Positions 25,283 to 34,215 are shown, numbered from the stretch's first letter. The stretch is DNA of 64,000 nt from Carnobacterium_B sp040274945 (GCF_040274945.1 NZ_JBEMAR010000001.1:372001-436000); one strand, 5' to 3'. The notes: generated by a model not told the origin, from the sequence alone. Translations and numbers: made by a program.

Positions 25283-25320
25283 AAAAAAAGAAGACAGATG
25301 TTTCCATTTATCTTCTTTCT
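25283..25320 (-). terminator. Terminator after the amidohydrolase gene
   Basis: AGAAGA pairs with TCTTCT and ATG with CAT inside, followed on the minus strand by seven T residues. It isolates the amidohydrolase transcript from rex. Confidence 0.75.
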
Positions 25321-25338
25321 TTAAAGACCTCCTAACTA

Positions 25339-26937
25339 TTAATCGTTTATCGAAAAAACGATGTTTCCACCAACAATGGTTTTCGAAACGACTAGGTCTT
25401 TCAATGCATCTTTTTCTATTAAAAACGGATTTTGCTTTAGAATTGTAAAATCACTACTATAACCAGGTTTTATTTTCCCTCTAGAATTCTCTTTATAACC
25501 TGCAATGGCACTTCCTTTTGTGTAAAGCGATAACGCTTCAAATACAGAAAGCTCTTCTTCCGGAAAATAACGATATTTACTTTTCCCATCTCTTTTCGTT
25601 CTAGTAACAGCTGCGTGTATACCAAAAAAAGGATTGGGTATTTCAACTGGAGCGTCACTACCTCCTGCAATTGGAAATCCAGCATCTTTTATAGTCTTCC
25701 ATGCAAAGGCTAGAGGTGGATGATCTCTACCTAAAACATCTAGTGCCCACGGCAGATCGCTGCTCATAAATTGCGGCTGTAAATCAAAAATCAAAGGTAA
25801 GTTTTTAGCCTTTTTTAGTAATTCAACATTTAACCAAGGTGTATGGATCATTCGATCAAGTTGTCCAGGCAGCGGTGGAAATTGACGTAACGTTTCAATT
25901 ACTTTTTCAAATGCTCTATCTCCTAAAATATGGATGGCTACTGGAAGTTTAGCTTTACGTGCAGCTTTGATAAGGGCTATAAAAACTTCATCTGTTTGAA
26001 CTTGTAGGCCATAATTAGTAGTACCTGGATACGGGTAGCTCATTAAAGCTGTTCGAGATCCTACTGTTCCATCATAAAAGATTTTCATTGCTCCTAGTTC
26101 TACATAAGGATTGCCATCCAGGTACATTTCACTTGAATGATTGTAGGCACTCAATTCCTTATGGTGAATCAAGAGATGCACTCGAAAAGCTTTTCTTTTT
26201 TCTTCAATAACTGTATGAAACGTTTTCAGGGTTCCTTCGAAGCCGTTAAAGTAATGCAGATCCTCCGAATGTCCCCCAGTTATTCCTTTTGACCATAAAT
26301 CTTCGATCGCTAAAGTTAAGTATTCTTCTTGTTCTGAAGGAGTCGTCTCAGGAAAAGCATTTATAGCTAAATTTGTTGCTTCATCTTTTAAAATACCTGT
26401 TAATTTCCCTTCTTTATCTAATTGAATTTCACCACCACCATCATACATCTGGCCATCTTTAAGCTGTATTTTATTGATTAATGGTGTGTTGATAACAACA
26501 TTATGGTAATCGATTCTGCGAACCAATAAGGGATGTGATGTTGAAATAGCATCCAAGTCCATTTTTGTAAGAGGCGTTGGATCGTCTTCCCATTCATTTT
26601 CATTGTACCCCTCAACAAAAAGCCACTCATCTAGAGCTAATTGTTCAACTTTTTTTCGGATTTGTTCCAAACTTATTTTTTTACTTTTAAATTGGTTTAA
26701 ATTTAAACGGGCTAAACTCATTCCATACCACAATAAATGCAAATGGCTATCTACAAACCCCGGAAATATCGTTTCTCCATTTAAATCAATTTCCTCGCTT
26801 ATTTTATTGCCATACTTTTTTTTCAATTCATCTTCTTCGCCTACAGCCAAAATGGTTTCACCATCAGTAAGGACTGCAGAAACCGTTTCGTCTTCTTTTT
26901 CCATTGTAAAAAAAAGTCCATTTTTCCATAACTTCAC
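25339..26937 (-). CDS. Amidohydrolase of the YtcJ-like family
   Basis: A 532-residue metal-dependent hydrolase of the amidohydrolase-3 type. The N-terminal beta domain leads to GFVDSHLHL near residue 60 (metal-binding HxH); HILGD near 335 and GGSDAPVE near 423 supply further metal and catalytic ligands. These enzymes hydrolyse amide or ester bonds in diverse small molecules, and the substrate is not inferable. There is no signal peptide, so it is cytoplasmic. It is flanked by terminators and is monocistronic, with a TATAAT box about 40 bases before the start. Confidence 0.85.
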   Translation of the reverse strand: MKLWKNGLFFTMEKEDETVSAVLTDGETILAVGEEDELKKKYGNKISEEIDLNGETIFPGFVDSHLHLLWYGMSLARLNLNQFKSKKISLEQIRKKVEQLALDEWLFVEGYNENEWEDDPTPLTKMDLDAISTSHPLLVRRIDYHNVVINTPLINKIQLKDGQMYDGGGEIQLDKEGKLTGILKDEATNLAINAFPETTPSEQEEYLTLAIEDLWSKGITGGHSEDLHYFNGFEGTLKTFHTVIEEKRKAFRVHLLIHHKELSAYNHSSEMYLDGNPYVELGAMKIFYDGTVGSRTALMSYPYPGTTNYGLQVQTDEVFIALIKAARKAKLPVAIHILGDRAFEKVIETLRQFPPLPGQLDRMIHTPWLNVELLKKAKNLPLIFDLQPQFMSSDLPWALDVLGRDHPPLAFAWKTIKDAGFPIAGGSDAPVEIPNPFFGIHAAVTRTKRDGKSKYRYFPEEELSVFEALSLYTKGSAIAGYKENSRGKIKPGYSSDFTILKQNPFLIEKDALKDLVVSKTIVGGNIVFSIND

Positions 26938-27025
26938 TTTGACATCCTCCTATCGTATTCGCTATTTTTATTATACCTACTTAATTTTTATTTAGCAGTA
27001 TTAAGTTACATAAGTAGAACGATAG

Positions 27026-27062
27026 AAAAAAGCTAAACACATACTTTGTGCCTAGCTTTTTT
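27026..27062. terminator. Bidirectional terminator upstream of the amidohydrolase gene
   Basis: AAAAAAGCTA and CACATACTTTGTG with TAGCTTTTTT form a strong hairpin with A and T runs on both sides. It can end transcripts arriving on the minus strand from the structured element or thiI. Confidence 0.85.
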
Positions 27063-27074
27063 CGGATCTATAAT
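27046..27074 (+). promoter_or_regulatory. Candidate plus-strand promoter of the structured RNA
   Basis: TTGTGC, 17 bases, then a perfect TATAAT (27069-27074), giving a start near 27081. It overlaps the terminator hairpin, which weakens the case somewhat. Confidence 0.5.
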
Positions 27075-27080
27075 CTTTAG

Positions 27081-27300
27081 TGCTGATAGATTAATCAAAC
27101 TACTCACCAAGAATTTCTGGAGGAATAGGTTGGCTTGTAGCCCTATATAGGATTCAATGAGAATTATAAACCGTTAGAGCTTCAGCGATTACGGTTTATT
27201 TGAAGCTTGAAAGTCTGTAAGACTACAGGCTTACAGGCGGTCCCATGGCTCCACAAGCAAACCCGTCCAATTCCATAAGAAATTTTAGTTTGAAGCATCC
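27081..27300 (+). ncRNA. Candidate structured RNA of unknown family
   Basis: This gap has no credible reading frame but folds into a long rod. CAAACTA (27096-27102) pairs with TAGTTTG (27286-27292); AATTTCT (27112-27118) with AGAAATT (27278-27284); GGAAT (27122) with ATTCC (27270); GGTT with AACC; GCTTGT-AGCC (27133-27142) with GGCT-CC-ACAAGC (27247-27258). The tip carries two hairpins, ATAAACCGT (27166) with ACGGTTTAT and a 9-bp stem at 27213-27238. Two G.U pairs exist only if the plus strand is transcribed. I recognise no known family (not SRP, RNase P, tmRNA or 6S). Strand and ends are provisional. Confidence 0.6.
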
Positions 27301-27341
27301 ACACCATTTGTCATACAACCTTTTTTCAAGACTGCATTTAA

Positions 27342-28559
27342 TTATAATAAACTTGAAAAATCAGCTTCTTGTTGTGCTTCTAATGTGTCTCCAACAGTAA
27401 TTTTAGTGATTACTAAACCGTTCATCGCTCTTTCTATTAGTCCTTCAACATCAAGTCGCTCTTCATATTTACGAGCTTTTTCTAGTTTAGGTTGTGTTTT
27501 AGGCGCTGGAGGAGCAAAAATTGTACAGCAATCTTCAAATGGTTGGATGGATAAATCAAATGTATCAATTTTTTGAGCAATCTCAATAATTTCATTTTTA
27601 TCCATTGAAACAACTGGTCGTATGACCGGAGTCGCAGTTACATCATTGATTGCAATCATACTATGCAACGTTTGCGAAGCTACTTGTCCTAATGACTCAC
27701 CATTGACGATTGCTAATCCTTTGCGTTCTTCGCGGATAAGGTCGGTCAATCTCATCATCATTCTTCGTGTAACAGTCATTAAATAACCTTCTGGAACAAT
27801 TTTCTTTATTTCTTCTTGAATTTCGGTAAAAGGAACTTCAATAAATTGAACGCTGCCTGAGAAAGCAGCTAATTTAGCAGCTAAATCTTTCGCTTTTTGA
27901 AGAGCTCTTGGACTTGTGTATGGAGGGCTGTGGAAATGAACAGCTTCTACATTAACACCGCGTTTCATGGTTAAATAGCCCGCTACAGGTGAGTCGATTC
28001 CACCAGATAACATCAGCATACCTTTTCCACTTGCCCCTACAGGTAGACCACCTGCCCCCATAACCGTCTTGCTGGATAAAAAGAATCCTTCATTACGAAT
28101 TTCAACTCGTAATGTAATGTCTGGTTTTTTCATTTGAACTTTTATGCCTTCAACTTTGCTGAAAATTTCTGCTCCCAACAATTGATTCATATCGTTCGTA
28201 TCCAATTCATAATCATGATCAGAACGTCTAGTCATGACTTTAAAGGTTTTGCCATCTGTATACAGCTCTTCGATCATTTCGACTGCAACTTTTTTCAACA
28301 ATTCAATATCTCGTTCCAAACGTCTAACCGGAGAATAATTTTGAATACCAAAGATAGATTCTAATCTCTTCAACACTGCATCACTATCTGCACCATTTAA
28401 TTCTAGATGCATACGGTCACGCTCTCCATGTACTTTTAATTCTTCAAAATCTTGTAAAGCAAACTTTACATTTTGAGCCAATTTGCTAATAAAAATGCGT
28501 TTATTTTTACCTTTAGTTGATAGTTCACCATAACGGATCATTACTTCATCGTATTGCAT
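27342..28559 (-). CDS. thiI: tRNA 4-thiouridine synthase ThiI
   Basis: A 405-residue enzyme that thiolates uridine 8 of tRNA and can supply sulfur for the thiazole of thiamine. An N-terminal ferredoxin-like part and THUMP domain (to about residue 165) are followed by the PP-loop MLSGGIDSPVAGYL near 183. The C-terminal rhodanese domain of the E. coli enzyme is absent, normal for Firmicutes, where a dedicated cysteine desulfurase (the adjacent gene) supplies the sulfur. It starts 35 bases after that gene and is probably cotranscribed. Confidence 0.96.
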   Translation of the reverse strand: MQYDEVMIRYGELSTKGKNKRIFISKLAQNVKFALQDFEELKVHGERDRMHLELNGADSDAVLKRLESIFGIQNYSPVRRLERDIELLKKVAVEMIEELYTDGKTFKVMTRRSDHDYELDTNDMNQLLGAEIFSKVEGIKVQMKKPDITLRVEIRNEGFFLSSKTVMGAGGLPVGASGKGMLMLSGGIDSPVAGYLTMKRGVNVEAVHFHSPPYTSPRALQKAKDLAAKLAAFSGSVQFIEVPFTEIQEEIKKIVPEGYLMTVTRRMMMRLTDLIREERKGLAIVNGESLGQVASQTLHSMIAINDVTATPVIRPVVSMDKNEIIEIAQKIDTFDLSIQPFEDCCTIFAPPAPKTQPKLEKARKYEERLDVEGLIERAMNGLVITKITVGDTLEAQQEADFSSLL

Positions 28560-28594
28560 GTGTTACTTACTTCCTCTCTTTATTCCCTTTAAGT

Positions 28595-29734
28595 TTATTT
28601 AATATCTTTAAATTGTTGATACAGTTGATCAAATTCGCCCATAAAAAGTTTTGCTTCTGCTAAATTATTGGTATCGGTCAAACTGATACGCACTGCACTT
28701 GTGGCTAATTTTTCAGGGACATGCATAGCTTCCAAAGTACTAGAACCCACACCACTACGGCTTGAACAAGCACTAGTGGTTGAAATATAAATGTCCTTTT
28801 TTTCAAAAGCATGAACCATTACTTCTCCACGAATGCCTTTTAAAGCAAAACATAATATATGAGGTGCTCCTTCTTTTTGAGAAAAAATCGAGACTTTTTT
28901 ATATCCTTCTAATTGCTGTACCAAGTATTTTTTTATTTCTCTTTGATCCTTTTGCTTCTCTTCTGATTTTTCAAGTACGAGGCGTAACGCTTTAGCCATA
29001 GATGCTGCGCCAGCTACATTTTCTGTACCACTACGTTTGCCAGATTCCTGTCCACCACCATTTAAAAGCGGGGCAATTTTTTTCCCTTTTTTAATATACA
29101 TAAATCCCATACCTTTAGGCCCATGAAATTTATGAGCAGAAAAAGTAGCTAAGTCAATTCTTGACTCTTTACCTAATAATAACGGTACCTTCCCAATCGC
29201 TTGTACTGCGTCCACATGAAAATGAACGGTTGGGTAATCTTTTAGCACTTCCCCAATCTCTACAATTGGCTGAATACTTCCCACTTCGTTATTTACAACC
29301 ATTACCGACACTAGAATAGTATCCGATCTTAATGCTTCTTTTAAATCAGAAACAGAAACTCTTCCACTCTGATCAACGGGTAAAATAGTTACATCAAATC
29401 CCAACATCTTCAACTGACCAACGGATTCCTTGACTGCAGGATGTTCCACCGCTGTTGTAATCACGTGTTTGCCGAATTGTCTTTTTTCAATGGCTGTTCC
29501 TTTTATAGCCCAGTTATCTCCTTCTGTTCCACCACTAGTAAAGTAAACCTCTTCAGGCAAAACATGCATTAAATCAGCTATCTGTTTTCTAGATTGCTGA
29601 AGCAACCCATCCGCATAGTTGCCTAACAAGTGTAAACTGGAAGGATTTCCATTGATGGTTTGACTTACCTTTTCATAAGTTTGTAAAACATTTTTATCCA
29701 TTCTTGTTGTTGCGCTATTATCAAAATAAATCAT
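28595..29734 (-). CDS. Cysteine desulfurase paired with ThiI (NifZ/IscS-like)
   Basis: A 379-residue PLP enzyme converting cysteine to alanine and enzyme-bound persulfide. The PLP lysine is in SAHKFHGPKG near residue 205; the active-site cysteine is in STTSACSSRSG near 325; HVDAVQAIGK near 178 is also conserved. In Bacillus the gene between ezrA and thiI (nifZ) feeds sulfur to ThiI for tRNA thiolation, and the same order here supports that role over general Fe-S assembly. Confidence 0.93.
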   Translation of the reverse strand: MIYFDNSATTRMDKNVLQTYEKVSQTINGNPSSLHLLGNYADGLLQQSRKQIADLMHVLPEEVYFTSGGTEGDNWAIKGTAIEKRQFGKHVITTAVEHPAVKESVGQLKMLGFDVTILPVDQSGRVSVSDLKEALRSDTILVSVMVVNNEVGSIQPIVEIGEVLKDYPTVHFHVDAVQAIGKVPLLLGKESRIDLATFSAHKFHGPKGMGFMYIKKGKKIAPLLNGGGQESGKRSGTENVAGAASMAKALRLVLEKSEEKQKDQREIKKYLVQQLEGYKKVSIFSQKEGAPHILCFALKGIRGEVMVHAFEKKDIYISTTSACSSRSGVGSSTLEAMHVPEKLATSAVRISLTDTNNLAEAKLFMGEFDQLYQQFKDIK

Positions 29735-29897
29735 TTTATTGTCACACTTTCCTTTAAATTATTCCTCAAGTGAAAATTCTTTACTATTATAACAAAAACT
29801 TTTTCGAATACAAGACGTCTCTTTTTTAACAAAACAAAACAGAGCAGCGCTAATCACCACTCTGTTGACTCTTTCTTAATCGGTTCAGTTCTTTTAT

Positions 29898-31619
29898 CTA
29901 TTTAGCACTTTGGCTTTTTTCTTCATAATACTGGTTCTCAACTTTTTTGAATGCACCTGGTTCTACAACTTCTAGTGCTGTAGAGACAACTTCAAGCGCT
30001 TCTTTATATTGAAATTCTTTATTAAACAAATCATTGCTTTCCAAAATGGCTTCTCCAATTTCAGGATGTTCATTTCGGTACCGATTCGCATACTGCATCA
30101 TATATTCTGTCAGTAATGCACTATCCACGATTTCTTCAGTTTTATCAATAAGTAATTCAACATCATCTTCACATAGGTCACACATTTTTTTTATTTCTGT
30201 CATATCGATTTTCAATTTATTTAATTCTTTGGCTAATTTTTCAATCCGCTCTGTTGTGACAAAAAATAAATCTAAATATTCTTCAGGTAACCCTGGTAAG
30301 TGCTGCTTTTCAATGTAGCGTTTTATGCCACGCATATTAAACTCAAAATCATCAATTTTTTCTTTTACTTCAGTTTCTTCTTTGCGTAAGTCAGCTAATT
30401 GAGTGATCAATTTTTCTTGCTCTTCTTCAATATGAGTTAACTTTTCTCCATCTGCAGCATAGGTTTCTTCAACCACTGTATAGACGGCTTGATTTTTCTC
30501 AATCCCACTTTTAAATGTTTCAAAATCAAGTTTAATTTCATCAATTTGTTCTTGCATTTTTTTTGTTTGCTCTAAAACAGCATCGTTTAATTTGTAACTT
30601 TGTGATACGCGGTCAATCTCAATCATTAGTTGTTGATTTCTCTTATTCACAAATCCAATAAATTCAGCCAAAATAGTCTGCTCTTTTTCGACTGTTTCTT
30701 TAGCATTTAATTCTGCTTCCATAACATCATAGATCTGGTTGATTTTTTCTTCAATTATCACATTCAGCTTTTGGGCCTCTTCAGGTTCACATTGCTTAAG
30801 TAATTTCTCACCTTGTTTGATATCATTTTCAATATCCGAAATGTCGGCGGCTATTGAATCTTCTAAAAAGACGAAGTGTTGCACATCCTTTAATTCATGG
30901 TATCCTTCTTTTAACTCTTGAACTTGAGCCGGAAATTCTGTACTAATTTCTTTAACTAAGCTAGGAATAGCCGTAACTGCATCATTTAACTCTTTTGTTT
31001 CATGGCTAAGCTTTTTCAATACTTCTTCAGCCTCAATGTGGTCTCCAGAAACCGTTAAGTCAGAAAAATTAGCAAAACTTAATTCTAAAAAAGTAAGTTT
31101 CTTTTCTAATCTATCCAGTGCTGGGCCAAAAGAAAAACTTTGTGTTAGTAATTTTTTCCGAATGCTTTGATACATTTCTTGGACTTTTTTTATAGCTTGA
31201 TTATTTTTTTCTTCACTTTTTAATAGTTCGTTTAACGCTAATTGAATTTCTTTAATGTCCTGTTTCGTGCTATTCATCAGCTCGCTGCTTTTCTGTTCAG
31301 CTTTGCTAGCTTTGATCAATTGTAGACGGTCTGTTGCCTGCTCAGCATCAAACAAAAGATTTTCTATATCAGGAAATGCCGTCATCTCTAATTTCTTCCA
31401 TTTTTCTTTCCATTGCTCAAAATTTTTCTTTGTCTGTCCTGTCAAAGAAAGATCCTTAACACTTTGAAGGGTTTCTGATATGGGTGTATCTATTAAATCA
31501 AATTTTTCTTGTTCCAGCTTGTTGATCGTTTGATAATGCTTTTTTTTCATAATATAACTGGTTATATAAGATACCAGAGCTAATACAATGATAACCATTA
31601 AAACTGTTTCTATTTTCAT
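29898..31619 (-). CDS. ezrA: Septation ring formation regulator EzrA
   Basis: A 573-residue protein with one N-terminal membrane helix (about residues 4-24) and a long cytoplasmic spectrin-like coiled-coil region. EzrA binds FtsZ, limits extra Z rings and connects division with wall synthesis. Length and architecture are typical (Bacillus about 562), and the order ezrA-desulfurase-thiI is conserved. It diverges from the methionine sulfoxide reductase gene. A weak inverted repeat (ACAGAG with CTCTGT) follows its end. Confidence 0.94.
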   Translation of the reverse strand: MKIETVLMVIIVLALVSYITSYIMKKKHYQTINKLEQEKFDLIDTPISETLQSVKDLSLTGQTKKNFEQWKEKWKKLEMTAFPDIENLLFDAEQATDRLQLIKASKAEQKSSELMNSTKQDIKEIQLALNELLKSEEKNNQAIKKVQEMYQSIRKKLLTQSFSFGPALDRLEKKLTFLELSFANFSDLTVSGDHIEAEEVLKKLSHETKELNDAVTAIPSLVKEISTEFPAQVQELKEGYHELKDVQHFVFLEDSIAADISDIENDIKQGEKLLKQCEPEEAQKLNVIIEEKINQIYDVMEAELNAKETVEKEQTILAEFIGFVNKRNQQLMIEIDRVSQSYKLNDAVLEQTKKMQEQIDEIKLDFETFKSGIEKNQAVYTVVEETYAADGEKLTHIEEEQEKLITQLADLRKEETEVKEKIDDFEFNMRGIKRYIEKQHLPGLPEEYLDLFFVTTERIEKLAKELNKLKIDMTEIKKMCDLCEDDVELLIDKTEEIVDSALLTEYMMQYANRYRNEHPEIGEAILESNDLFNKEFQYKEALEVVSTALEVVEPGAFKKVENQYYEEKSQSAK

Positions 31620-31843
31620 TTTAAAACCTCCGATTGGATTACTGCTAAGTTCATTTTGATTTCACAAAAATAGTTATTTCATTCTATGTAGGAATGTAAT
31701 GGTATGTCTAATTTTTATAAAGGATTTACTTATAAAAACACCTATTGTATATTATAACATAGAAGAAAATATTCTCACACCTCAATCTAGGAAAATAATC
31801 ATTTTTCTGATATGTTGCTGAGAGACTTTTAAGGAGTGCTTAC

Positions 31844-32311
31844 ATGACAAAAGAATCTGCTTATTCATTAACAAATAAACAACTTAGTGCTGTAATAGGT
31901 GATGAAACTAATTTCATTGCAAATTTAAGTAACGCAGCAGCTCTATTATTCGAGAACTTACCTACTATCAATTGGGCAGGATTTTATTTATATGAACCAG
32001 CTTCTGACGAATTGGTCTTAGGACCCTTCCAAGGTAAAGTAGCTTGTATAAGAATACAAAATGGTAAAGGGGTTTGCGGAACAGCATTTGCTAAAAAAGA
32101 GAGCATTTTCGTTGAAGATGTTAATCAATTCCCTGGACATATTGCTTGTGATGCAGCAAGCCAATCTGAAATTGTTGTGCCTTTAATCAAAGAAGGTCAT
32201 GTGATTGGTGTTTTAGATATCGATGCTCCTATTACTAGCCGATTTGATGAAATCGATCAAAAATATTTAGAAGAATTTGTCCAAATTCTTTTAGATCCTT
32301 CAATTATATAA
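31844..32311 (+). CDS. Free methionine-(R)-sulfoxide reductase (GAF domain, YtsP-like)
   Basis: A 155-residue GAF-domain enzyme that reduces free methionine-R-sulfoxide. The three cysteines of the fRMsr type are present, in VACIRIQ, GVCGTAF and HIACDAAS; the last two are the usual resolving and catalytic residues. Motifs WAGFYLY and GVLDIDAP are family hallmarks. It starts 13 bases after AAGGAG. In Bacillus the homologue ytsP is also near rpsD, though here rpsD has its own promoter. Confidence 0.93.
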   Translation: MTKESAYSLTNKQLSAVIGDETNFIANLSNAAALLFENLPTINWAGFYLYEPASDELVLGPFQGKVACIRIQNGKGVCGTAFAKKESIFVEDVNQFPGHIACDAASQSEIVVPLIKEGHVIGVLDIDAPITSRFDEIDQKYLEEFVQILLDPSII

Positions 32312-32320
32312 TAGAATACC

Positions 32321-32350
32321 TTGACTTACTAATGATTTATAGCGTATAAT
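32321..32350 (+). promoter_or_regulatory. Promoter of rpsD
   Basis: TTGACT, 18 bases, TATAAT (32345-32350). It starts only nine bases after the preceding stop codon. Confidence 0.8.
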
Positions 32351-32356
32351 TGCGTT

Positions 32357-32520
32357 TGTGTAAAATAATGCAGCGTGAGAGTGGTATTCACGTCAACAGT
32401 TCATTGCCAGTAACGGTGCAATTGCGTAACCTATGGCTGCAAAGGTGAAGATTGAAAAATGGACTGCACGAAATACTGAACTTCAACTTATTATTTTACT
32501 CCAAAAAAAAACATTTATTG
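32357..32520 (+). promoter_or_regulatory. rpsD leader, probable S4-binding autoregulatory RNA
   Basis: An untranslated leader of about 165-175 bases. CGTGA and TCACG enclose a 9-base loop at 32369-32390, and further pairing is possible between TTGC segments downstream (GTGCAATTGCG). In Bacillus, S4 represses rpsD through a leader of this size and position. The assignment rests on length, promoter and gene identity; I did not model the full pseudoknotted fold. Confidence 0.6.
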
Positions 32521-32533
32521 GAGGAATTACATT

Positions 32534-33139
32534 ATGTCACGTTATACAGGTCCAAGTTGGAAAGTTTCTCGTCGTCTAGGCATTTCACTTTCTGGCACAG
32601 GTAAAGAAATCGAACGCCGTCCTTACGCTCCAGGCCCTCATGGTCCAAACAGCCGTAAAAAATTAACAGAATACGGTCTTCAATTACAAGAAAAACAAAA
32701 ATTGCGTCACATGTTTGGCATGAACGAACGTCAATTCAGTAACTTATTCTTAAAAGCTGGTAAAATCAAAGAAGGTAAACATGGTGAAAACTTCATGATC
32801 CTTTTAGAACAACGTTTAGATAATGTTGTTTACCGTTTAGGTTTAGCTACTACTCGTCGTCAAGCACGTCAATTAGTAAACCACGGCCACATTCTTGTTG
32901 ATGGCAAACGCGTTGATATTCCATCATACAGCGTTTCAGTTGGACAAGTTATCACTGTACGTGAAAAATCTAAAAACATGGATATTATTAAATCAGCTGC
33001 TGAAGCATTATTCGGCCGTCCTGATTACGTAACTTTCGATGTTGAAAAATTAGAAGGTTCATACAACCGTTTACCATTAAGAGATGAATTATCTGCTGAA
33101 ATTGATGAAACAATCATCGTTGAGTACTACTCTCGTTAA
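32534..33139 (+). CDS. rpsD: 30S ribosomal protein S4
   Basis: A 201-residue primary 16S rRNA-binding protein that nucleates assembly of the small subunit. SRYTGPSWKVSRRLGISL at the start and the S4 RNA-binding domain (RLDNVVYRLGLATTRRQARQ near residue 90) are intact. Length matches Bacillus S4. It is a single gene between its own promoter and a strong terminator, as in Bacillus, and is probably repressed by its own product. Confidence 0.98.
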   Translation: MSRYTGPSWKVSRRLGISLSGTGKEIERRPYAPGPHGPNSRKKLTEYGLQLQEKQKLRHMFGMNERQFSNLFLKAGKIKEGKHGENFMILLEQRLDNVVYRLGLATTRRQARQLVNHGHILVDGKRVDIPSYSVSVGQVITVREKSKNMDIIKSAAEALFGRPDYVTFDVEKLEGSYNRLPLRDELSAEIDETIIVEYYSR

Positions 33140-33153
33140 TAACTAATTTTATT

Positions 33154-33198
33154 AAGAATCAAAGAAATGGCTCAAGCCGTTCCTTTGGTTCTTTTTTT
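33154..33198 (+). terminator. Terminator of rpsD
   Basis: AAGAA-CAAAG and GGCT pair with AGCC and CTTTGGTTCTT in a long stem ending in seven T residues. Confidence 0.85.
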
Positions 33199-33440
33199 GT
33201 TCTTTTATTAAAAAAATTAGGCAGATTTTTTTAATAGACAACCGTTTCCAATGGCTAAATACCAAGTTTTATATGAATTTGATGAGAATTTCAAAAAAGC
33301 AGTTCAAGTATATTTTAATTCCTATAATTTTATGGTAGACTTTATTGATTAATAAATAGCAATTATTCTTTTTATCCAAGTAAACTTTATTAAAAAAGTC
33401 ATTTGCCCTCATTTCATTTAGCTAAAAAGGAGTGTACATT

Positions 33441-33611
33441 GTGTCTAACCATACAGTAGTTGAAGTTACTGGCCCTGCCGTCAAATTAAAGAGTAACAAG
33501 TCGAAAATAGTGATTCATTTTCAAGATGATTTTAATGCCCTTATAAACTATGAATTTATCGTCCGTAAATTTAATGAGAAAAAAGATAACGATAACAACG
33601 ACAAACGCTGA
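33441..33611 (+). CDS. Small protein of 56 residues, function unknown
   Basis: A GTG at 33441 lies eight bases after AAGGAG and opens a 56-codon frame starting MSNHTVVEVTGPAVKLK and ending NDNNDKR. The TGA stop sits in the left arm of an intrinsic terminator, as expected for a real short transcript. The middle part (IVIHFQDDFNALINYEFIV) could form a small alpha/beta fold and the tail is very polar. No family recognised. Ribosome site plus terminator is the main evidence. Confidence 0.6.
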   Translation: MSNHTVVEVTGPAVKLKSNKSKIVIHFQDDFNALINYEFIVRKFNEKKDNDNNDKR

Positions 33612-33635
33612 GACTGACATTCAGCGTTTTTTTTT
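33603..33635 (+). terminator. Terminator of the 56-residue gene
   Basis: AAACGCTGA pairs with TCAGCGTTT around a 9-base loop, then a T run of nine. The left arm includes the TGA stop codon. Confidence 0.85.
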
Positions 33636-33747
33636 ATTTTCTATCTTCTATGCTGAAAAATAATTATTTTTAGTCTGAAGCTAAAAGTGGTACACTAATG
33701 AATAGGAACTTAAATAGCGTTAGAAGCAAATAAGGAGTGTATTGTTT

Positions 33748-34212
33748 ATGACAAACAAAATGAATGTGGAAAGTTTTAACTTAGATCATACAAAAGTTAA
33801 AGCACCTTATGTTAGATTAGCAGATAAAAAAATGGGATTAAATGGAGATAAAATTTTAAAATATGATGTTCGTTTCTCACAACCAAATAAAGAACATATG
33901 GATATGATGAGTGTCCATTCCCTAGAACATTTAACTGCTGAATTGATTCGTAACCATGCAGATTATATTATCGATTTTGGTCCTATGGGTTGCCAAACAG
34001 GTTTTTATCTAACCGTTATCAATCATGAAAACTATGATGAAATTTTAGAAGTTTTACAAAAAACAATGGAAGACGTTTTAGTAGCTACTGAAGTTCCAGC
34101 AAGTAACGAAACTCAATGTGGTTGGGCAGCTCATCATACTCTAGAAGGTGCACAACAATTAGCAAAAGATTTCTTAGCAAAACGGAATGAATGGCATATT
34201 GTATTTGCTTAA
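33748..34212 (+). CDS. luxS: S-ribosylhomocysteine lyase (autoinducer-2 synthesis)
   Basis: A 154-residue metalloenzyme splitting S-ribosylhomocysteine into homocysteine and DPD, the precursor of AI-2. Metal ligands are in HSLEH near residue 54 and the cysteine in NETQCGW near 124; GPMGCQTGFY near 80 carries the catalytic cysteine. The ATG at 33748, after AAGGAG, is preferred to a TTG two codons earlier. MtnN, which makes its substrate, is encoded at 37.0-37.7 kb. Confidence 0.97.
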   Translation: MTNKMNVESFNLDHTKVKAPYVRLADKKMGLNGDKILKYDVRFSQPNKEHMDMMSVHSLEHLTAELIRNHADYIIDFGPMGCQTGFYLTVINHENYDEILEVLQKTMEDVLVATEVPASNETQCGWAAHHTLEGAQQLAKDFLAKRNEWHIVFA

Positions 34213-34215
34213 TCT

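Noticed and set aside
27166..27207. An H-type pseudoknot in the candidate RNA
   Set aside because: Only one base would have to span a 9-bp helix, which is not sterically possible, so I treat the two helices as alternatives.
27075..27330. The structured element as SRP RNA, RNase P RNA, tmRNA or a second 6S RNA
   Set aside because: The conserved SRP tetraloop region, the RNase P GAGGAAAGTCC core, a tmRNA tag and CCA end, and the unbranched 6S rod are all missing.
33251..33352. A 33-codon frame starting MAKYQVLYEF downstream of rpsD
   Set aside because: No ribosome binding site precedes the ATG and it has no terminator of its own. It could be a remnant related to the small gene at 33441, but I cannot support it as a gene.
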